Origin: a virus
IMG/VR virus record: IMGVR_UViG_3300008459_000476
Coordinates: 1-21,774 of that record
Length of the DNA: 21,774 nt
Direction: 5' to 3' (one strand)
Of this stretch, positions 20,148 to 21,774 are shown piece after piece (the stretch's first letter is position 1; every line of letters starts with the position of its first letter). The position numbers and the translations under genes were made by a program. The notes under the pieces were generated by a model. That model was not told where the DNA came from, searched no databases, and worked only from the letters and a program-made list of their open reading frames with translations.

Positions 20148-20814
20148 TTAGCCTGCCTGGTTTCGTGTGCTAGGTCTTTTAGGTAGCAGAGGTGCGTGAA
20201 TACCGACCGAATAGGGCGCTCCGTAACCTGGTCCATGTAGAGGTACCCGCCGCCGATTTCGCAGAGGCTGTGATACCATCCCCACTTGCTGCCGAATTCA
20301 CTTTCTCGGCCGCCTCCATTAAAGAGTGCTCCAAATTCAACAGTAATTCCCTTTGAGTATTCCAAAAAAAAAGCATCGCACCTGAAAACAGGTCGGCTGG
20401 CATAGCCTTGAACGGGGTGCTGTCCTCCCGTGCGGTGTACTTTTTAATGGTGTAACGGTCTCCAAATTGCAGCTCAATAGGACGGTATAGCAGCGCCATA
20501 ATGCGGTGCGCATTTGGCCAGAAATCGCGCTGCATGTACTCCAGGTCTATCCATTCTCCCGTGCTGAATTCGTCCCAGTCTGGGATGAACCCGTAGGTCT
20601 TACCCGCCAGGGTGAGCACTGGGAGGTGGCGGCTCGTTTCGGGCATGTTCTCCAGGTGCTCGCTCGCGGCTTGAATTTCCCCGAACGGGATTTGCCGCAC
20701 CTGGTCCTGGCTGAGCCCTGCCACCAGGCGCACGCGCTCCATAGGGTCTTCTGTGGTCATGAGGTGCTGAAGCTGTCCTAGGGTAAGGTCCTGCCAGCGG
20801 TCTGGTATTCTCAT
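20144..20814 (-). CDS. Tail assembly chaperone GT form, via -1 frameshift at T9
   Basis: The first 150 codons (20814-20365) are shared with the shorter G form. At the T9 run (20372-20364) the heptamer T-TTT-TTT is in the correct phase for a -1 slip. The -1 frame then continues 73 residues to TGA at 20144, giving about 223 residues. The -1 part contains Phe-Gly-Ser-Lys-Trp-Gly-Trp-Tyr and later a Thr-Glu-Arg-Pro helix, which resembles the conserved T domain (KWGW..., then V...P) of tail chaperones. Its stop overlaps the next ATG by 4 nt, which argues the -1 frame is translated. Such chaperones coat the tape measure before tube assembly. A T8/T10 sequencing error is the main alternative. Confidence 0.7.
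20179..20814 (-). CDS. Tail assembly chaperone G form
   Basis: This is a 211-residue protein in the zero frame. Residues 1-60 start with Pro-Asp-Arg-Trp-Gln-Asp-Leu-Thr-Leu-Gly-Gln, and residues 70-150 contain Tyr-Gly-Phe-Ile-Pro-Asp...Ser-Thr-Gly-Glu-Trp-Ile-Asp-Leu-Glu and a Phe-Lys-Ala-Met-Pro segment. These match the tail chaperone class that I know from Bacteroidota phages. After the T9 run the zero frame adds a helix (Glu-Leu-Leu-Leu-Asn-Leu) and a Ser/Ala-rich tail. It is the first gene of the late operon, behind a terminator and a -7 promoter box. It is far from the tape measure gene it should serve, which is unusual. Confidence 0.72.
   Translation of the reverse strand: MRIPDRWQDLTLGQLQHLMTTEDPMERVRLVAGLSQDQVRQIPFGEIQAASEHLENMPETSRHLPVLTLAGKTYGFIPDWDEFSTGEWIDLEYMQRDFWPNAHRIMALLYRPIELQFGDRYTIKKYTAREDSTPFKAMPADLFSGAMLFFWNTQRELLLNLEHSLMEAAEKVNSAASGDGITASAKSAAGTSTWTRLRSALFGRYSRTSAT
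20364..20372 (-). promoter_or_regulatory. Slippery T9 site for -1 frameshift
   Basis: Nine T residues on the minus strand follow codons ATG-C. Zero-frame codons CTT-TTT-TTT-TGG give a T-TTT-TTT heptamer in slip phase. No clear downstream stem-loop is seen. Poly-U slippery runs of this kind are known in tail chaperone genes. Confidence 0.68.
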
Positions 20815-20845
20815 TTCTCGGTTAACGTAAAGGGGTTGATTTCCT

Positions 20846-20853
20846 CAAAAATA
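20846..20853 (-). promoter_or_regulatory. Putative late-operon promoter, -7 box only
   Basis: TATTTTTG on the minus strand matches TAnnTTTG and is preceded by TGCC, as at the promoter near 21154. ATCAA follows at the same distance as in the other two promoters. The -33 TTTG is absent: that position falls in the terminator hairpin. This may therefore be activator-dependent. It lies 31 nt before the tail chaperone ATG. Confidence 0.55.
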
Positions 20854-20858
20854 GGCAC

Positions 20859-20880
20859 AAAAAAAGGGGCCGTAGCCCCT
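20859..20880 (-). terminator. Intrinsic terminator after the 74-residue gene
   Basis: The minus-strand RNA folds AGGGGC-UACG-GCCCCU, with a 6-bp GC-rich stem and a 4-nt loop, followed directly by a run of U. It sits 19 nt after the small gene's stop and overlaps the expected -33 position of the next promoter. Confidence 0.88.
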
Positions 20881-20899
20881 CGCGTTTCGTCTCCGCATT

Positions 20900-21124
20900 T
20901 TAGTAGAGCCCCTGGGCTAACCTTGCGGTATTCTTCCACTGGTTGTAGTCCGTTTCAAGGCATACGGCAATGGCCGTTTCCATGTTTGGGCTACGGAGAA
21001 TGGCTTGGTTGAACAGCACGCTCTGGCCGGACTCGATGGTGTCCATGTAAGTGCGGAAACGCTCGAGCATGTAGTCTTTCGGTCCAGAGATGCGTCCTTC
21101 GGGGGTTACGGTAAAGTGGTTCAT
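20900..21124 (-). CDS. Isolated 74-residue protein of unknown function
   Basis: ATG at 21124 is about 30 nt after its promoter box. A TTG at 21166 is in frame but lies inside the promoter, so ATG is preferred. The protein is soluble, with an N-terminal strand-turn (Phe-Thr-Val-Thr-Pro-Glu-Gly-Arg) and two or three helices (about 15-30, 48-57, 60-72). No family is recognised. It is the only gene in the window with its own promoter and its own terminator, between terminase and the late operon. The promoter is a near copy of the early one, so it is probably expressed early and might be a regulator or host-takeover factor; that is inference. Confidence 0.68.
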   Translation of the reverse strand: MNHFTVTPEGRISGPKDYMLERFRTYMDTIESGQSVLFNQAILRSPNMETAIAVCLETDYNQWKNTARLAQGLY

Positions 21125-21153
21125 GGCGGTGCCGTTTGGAGTGTTTGACCCCA

Positions 21154-21184
21154 CAAAGATAGGCAACCTTTCTAATTCTCCAAA
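21154..21184 (-). promoter_or_regulatory. Promoter of the 74-residue gene (Bacteroidota type)
   Basis: TTTG (21184-21181), a 19-nt spacer and TATCTTTG (21161-21154) match the Bacteroidota consensus. An A9 tract (21204-21196) lies 11 nt upstream of the -33 box and TCAAACAC (21148-21141) lies downstream, the same arrangement as the early promoter at 2720-2751. Confidence 0.86.
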
Positions 21185-21203
21185 CGTCTGCTATATTTTT
21201 TTT

Positions 21204-21774
21204 TCATCCTACCCGGTACCGTCCGAAGTTGGGCGCCGCCTGGTTCCAGGTGGCTGCATACCTTAGCGCGTCTACGGCATGGTTAAAGGCGTCCACCGGC
21301 TCGTTCAATGCCTTTCCGTTTTTGTCCTCGCGCCACTTGTAGTTCCTCAGTTCTTTAATGAGGTTCAGGGACCGGCCGGTAACGGTGAGCGGTTTAGATT
21401 GTAGGTACTGTATTCCCGCCCGTACGGAATCGGGGCCCTTCCTGGCAGGGTGCGCGTTAATGCCGTAGCCTACCAGTTCGTCTATGCTTTTGGGTTCGGC
21501 GCTGTCCGCAATTACGGGAACCTTTCCGAACGGCTGCAGGATGCGTGCGATATCGGCGTTCGATAGCCTAGTGCCGTAACAAATCTCATCTACCAGGGTT
21601 CCACCGCCGTACGAATAGACGGCCACTACCGCCGTAGGGTCATTTGAATACCCGAAGTCCAGGCCGTAGTTTATCAGTTTGGCGTCTCCGGGGACCTGGT
21701 CGCATTCGGTCCAGTGTCCGAAGATTGTGGTGCGGGATGGTCCCCGCTCTCCGAGTCCGTAGATTCTCCAAAAA
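21204..21774 (-). CDS. terL: Terminase large subunit, C-terminal nuclease part (N-terminus outside window)
   Basis: The frame is open from the window edge for 189 residues. It starts with Phe-Trp-Arg-Ile-Tyr-Gly-Leu-Gly-Glu-Arg-Gly, the linker motif of TerL, followed by Tyr-Gly-Leu-Asp-Phe-Gly-Tyr-Ser-Asn-Asp-Pro-Thr-Ala (first catalytic Asp of the RNase H-like nuclease), Ile-Ala-Asp-Ser-Ala-Glu-Pro-Lys-Ser (second acidic site) and Asp-Ala-Phe-Asn-His-Ala-Val-Asp-Ala-Leu-Arg-Tyr-Ala (last catalytic Asp). This domain cuts concatemeric DNA during packaging; the ATPase domain lies outside the window. An internal GTG at 21626 would give only 140 residues and is not the start. The gene ends 20 nt before the promoter of the small isolated gene. 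Confidence 0.96.
   Translation of the reverse strand, partial: FWRIYGLGERGPSRTTIFGHWTECDQVPGDAKLINYGLDFGYSNDPTAVVAVYSYGGGTLVDEICYGTRLSNADIARILQPFGKVPVIADSAEPKSIDELVGYGINAHPARKGPDSVRAGIQYLQSKPLTVTGRSLNLIKELRNYKWREDKNGKALNEPVDAFNHAVDALRYAATWNQAAPNFGRYRVG

Noticed and set aside
21125-21166. TTG start for the 74-residue gene
   Set aside because: The codon lies inside the promoter, upstream of the expected transcription start.
1-21774. Integrase, repressor, tRNA genes, att sites or insertion sequences
   Set aside because: None was seen on either strand; temperate lifestyle can be neither claimed nor excluded.

Overview
The window is most of a tailed bacteriophage or prophage genome with a long non-contractile tail (siphovirus type). 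Every gene I can support is on the minus strand, so transcription runs from the right end of the window to the left. The host is most likely a member of the Bacteroidota. The only matches I found to the Bacteroidota -7 promoter box (TAnnTTTG) lie between genes, in front of three transcription units. Starts lack Shine-Dalgarno sequences and several have U/A-rich leaders instead. Many of the proteins (XkdF-type protease, DUF6712-like adaptor, cysteine-rich tail start of the tube protein, small basic and holin-like proteins) look like types I know from phages of this phylum. I cannot name a genus. No integrase, repressor, tRNA or att site is visible, so lifestyle is undecided.

Layout in transcription order. 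(1) 21774-21204: end of the large terminase gene, running off the window. (2) 21184-20859: a separate small unit made of a promoter, a 74-residue protein of unknown function and an intrinsic terminator. (3) 20853 leftwards: the late operon. It starts with the tail assembly chaperone with a -1 frameshift signal, then a tail-terminator/fibre fusion, a fibre, a LamG-type lectin, three tiny proteins, an HK97 gp10-like protein, two large tail proteins, a small membrane protein, the tape measure, the XkdF protease, scaffold, major capsid protein, tail tube, a UUCG hairpin, a minor structural protein, the portal and a head adaptor. A lysis cassette follows (XhlA-like protein, amidase, metallophosphoesterase, two small membrane proteins) and ends at a hairpin near 2800. 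(4) 2751 leftwards: the early/replication operon from its own promoter: two small proteins, an OB-fold-like protein, a possible overlapping ORF, an HTH protein, a lambda-O-like initiator carrying an apparent internal origin, a DUF6633-like protein, and NinG running off the left end.

Points that stand out: an origin-like array of 22-bp iterons beside three 12-bp AT-rich repeats inside the initiator gene; no GATC site found in 21.8 kb where about 85 are expected; two near-duplicate promoter cassettes about 18 kb apart linking the isolated 74-residue gene to the early operon; a tail-before-head gene order with the portal last; and several micro-genes, including one with a complete dockerin/EF-hand calcium loop. 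All counts come from reading by eye.
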